Positions 13,406-13,757 of a DNA stretch of 13,757 nt are shown here, piece by piece. The translations under genes were made by a program, and so were the position numbers. The DNA is from CAYVBJ01 sp964517005 (lineage in GTDB: Bacteria; Bacteroidota; Rhodothermia; Balneolales; Balneolaceae), in NCBI GenBank assembly GCA_964517005.1, contig CAZFAJ010000072.1:1-13757 (forward strand). The letters run 5' to 3'. How positions within the stretch are numbered: position 1 is the first letter of the stretch; each line of letters opens with the position of its first letter. Below the pieces are notes generated by a model. That model ran no database searches. It was not told the DNA's origin and saw nothing but the letters and a program-made list of their open reading frames with translations.

Positions 13406-13748
13406 CTGTCCAAAACATTTTAAATATTAAAAAATACCGTTGTTTTTAACGAGTCTGGAACAGTTTTTTGGGATTCCTGAATTGAATCCCCAAACCCCTG
13501 ATAAGGGGTTGAATGTGAATAGCCCCGACTCCAATGAGTCGGGGTGGGAGCAGGCGAATTCCGGGAGACCCCGAATGGGGTCAAATATCCCTTATTGCGG
13601 AATAATCGGCCATTTATTGAACCCCATTCGTTAGTGCCATATGGCACAATAGTAGGGGTTCCTCAATGGTCAAATCTCTGAATCCCCGCATTTCATACGG
13701 GGCTATTCATGTTGAACCCTTCGGGTTCGAGAAAAACGTTTTGGACAG
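13406..13748. mobile_element. MITE-like element with 16-bp inverted termini and hairpins
   Basis: The left terminus CTGTCCAAAACATTTT (13406-13421) is the reverse complement of 13733-13748 at 15 of 16 positions. Inside are many GC-rich stems: 13470-13490 (GGGATTC/GAATCCC), 13493-13510 (AACCCCT/AGGGGTT), 13523-13544 (CCCCGACT/AGTCGGGG), 13567-13582 (GACCCC/GGGGTC), 13619-13661 (GAACCCC/GGGGTTC around a 14-base palindrome), 13684-13702 (CCCCG/CGGGG) and 13714-13728 (GAACCC/GGGTTC). Segments 13504-13527 and 13698-13720 also pair with each other over about 20 positions. Open frames in it are short and overlap hairpins, so I do not call a gene. No clear target-site duplication is visible. It resembles a non-autonomous element moved by a transposase encoded elsewhere. 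Confidence 0.6.
13634..13647. repeat. 14-base perfect palindrome GTGCCATATGGCAC
   Basis: A perfect dyad in the loop of the GAACCCC/GGGGTTC stem of the terminal element. It could be the tip of a long cruciform or a protein-binding site. Confidence 0.7.
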
Positions 13749-13757
13749 ATGTGAAGT

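Noticed and set aside
13420..13647. Short open frames on both strands within the terminal element
   Set aside because: They run through hairpin arms, have low-complexity proline- and glycine-rich translations, no start context and no family resemblance. They are by-products of the repeat.
13406..13748. CRISPR array or tandem repeat
   Set aside because: The repeated units are inverted, not regularly spaced direct repeats, and there are no equal-length spacers or cas genes.

Overview
The window looks like chromosome from a member of the Bacteroidota/Balneolota group. This is inferred from the AT-rich spacers, the near absence of Shine-Dalgarno sequences (phoU is the clear exception), the general flavour of the proteins and the REP-like palindromes between genes. 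No rRNA or marker gene fixes the taxon.

Layout. Positions 1-467 hold no gene, only palindromes and repeats. Positions 468-3939 carry a tightly packed minus-strand operon for molybdenum cofactor (Moco) synthesis, transcribed in the order moaD, moaA, moaE, moeA, mobA. A divergent AT-rich spacer (3940-4162) separates it from a plus-strand phosphate operon, pstS-pstC-pstA-pstB-phoU (4163-8779). A minus-strand formate/nitrite-transporter-family protein follows (8991-9854). Next come a plus-strand six-helix membrane protein of unknown function (10123-11022) and a GC-richer, membrane-anchored family 3 glycoside hydrolase (11348-13300). The window ends in a hairpin-rich element with inverted termini (13406-13748).

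How the genes work together. MoaA acts on GTP in the first step. MoaD and MoaE form molybdopterin synthase. MoeA inserts molybdate and MobA adds GMP to give the bis-MGD precursor. moaC and moaB/mog are not in this window and must lie elsewhere for the pathway to be complete. PstS captures phosphate, PstCA form the channel, PstB powers it, and PhoU reports transporter state. No PhoB/PhoR pair is present here, although the spacer before pstS has an 11-bp-periodic repeat resembling a PhoP/PhoB box.

The least explained part is the non-coding DNA. A 56-bp sequence occurs twice in inverted orientation about 11 kb apart (137-192 and 11228-11283, 52/56 identical by eye). In both places it lies near hairpins with CTGACAG/CTGTCAG arms. 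The right end of the window has a roughly 343-bp element with 16-bp inverted termini (15/16) around at least seven GC-rich hairpins. These look like non-autonomous dispersed elements (REP/MITE-like). I found no transposase, CRISPR array, toxin-antitoxin pair or clear defence system. Apart from the repeats, the genes are conventional, with a few unusual residues noted in the findings.
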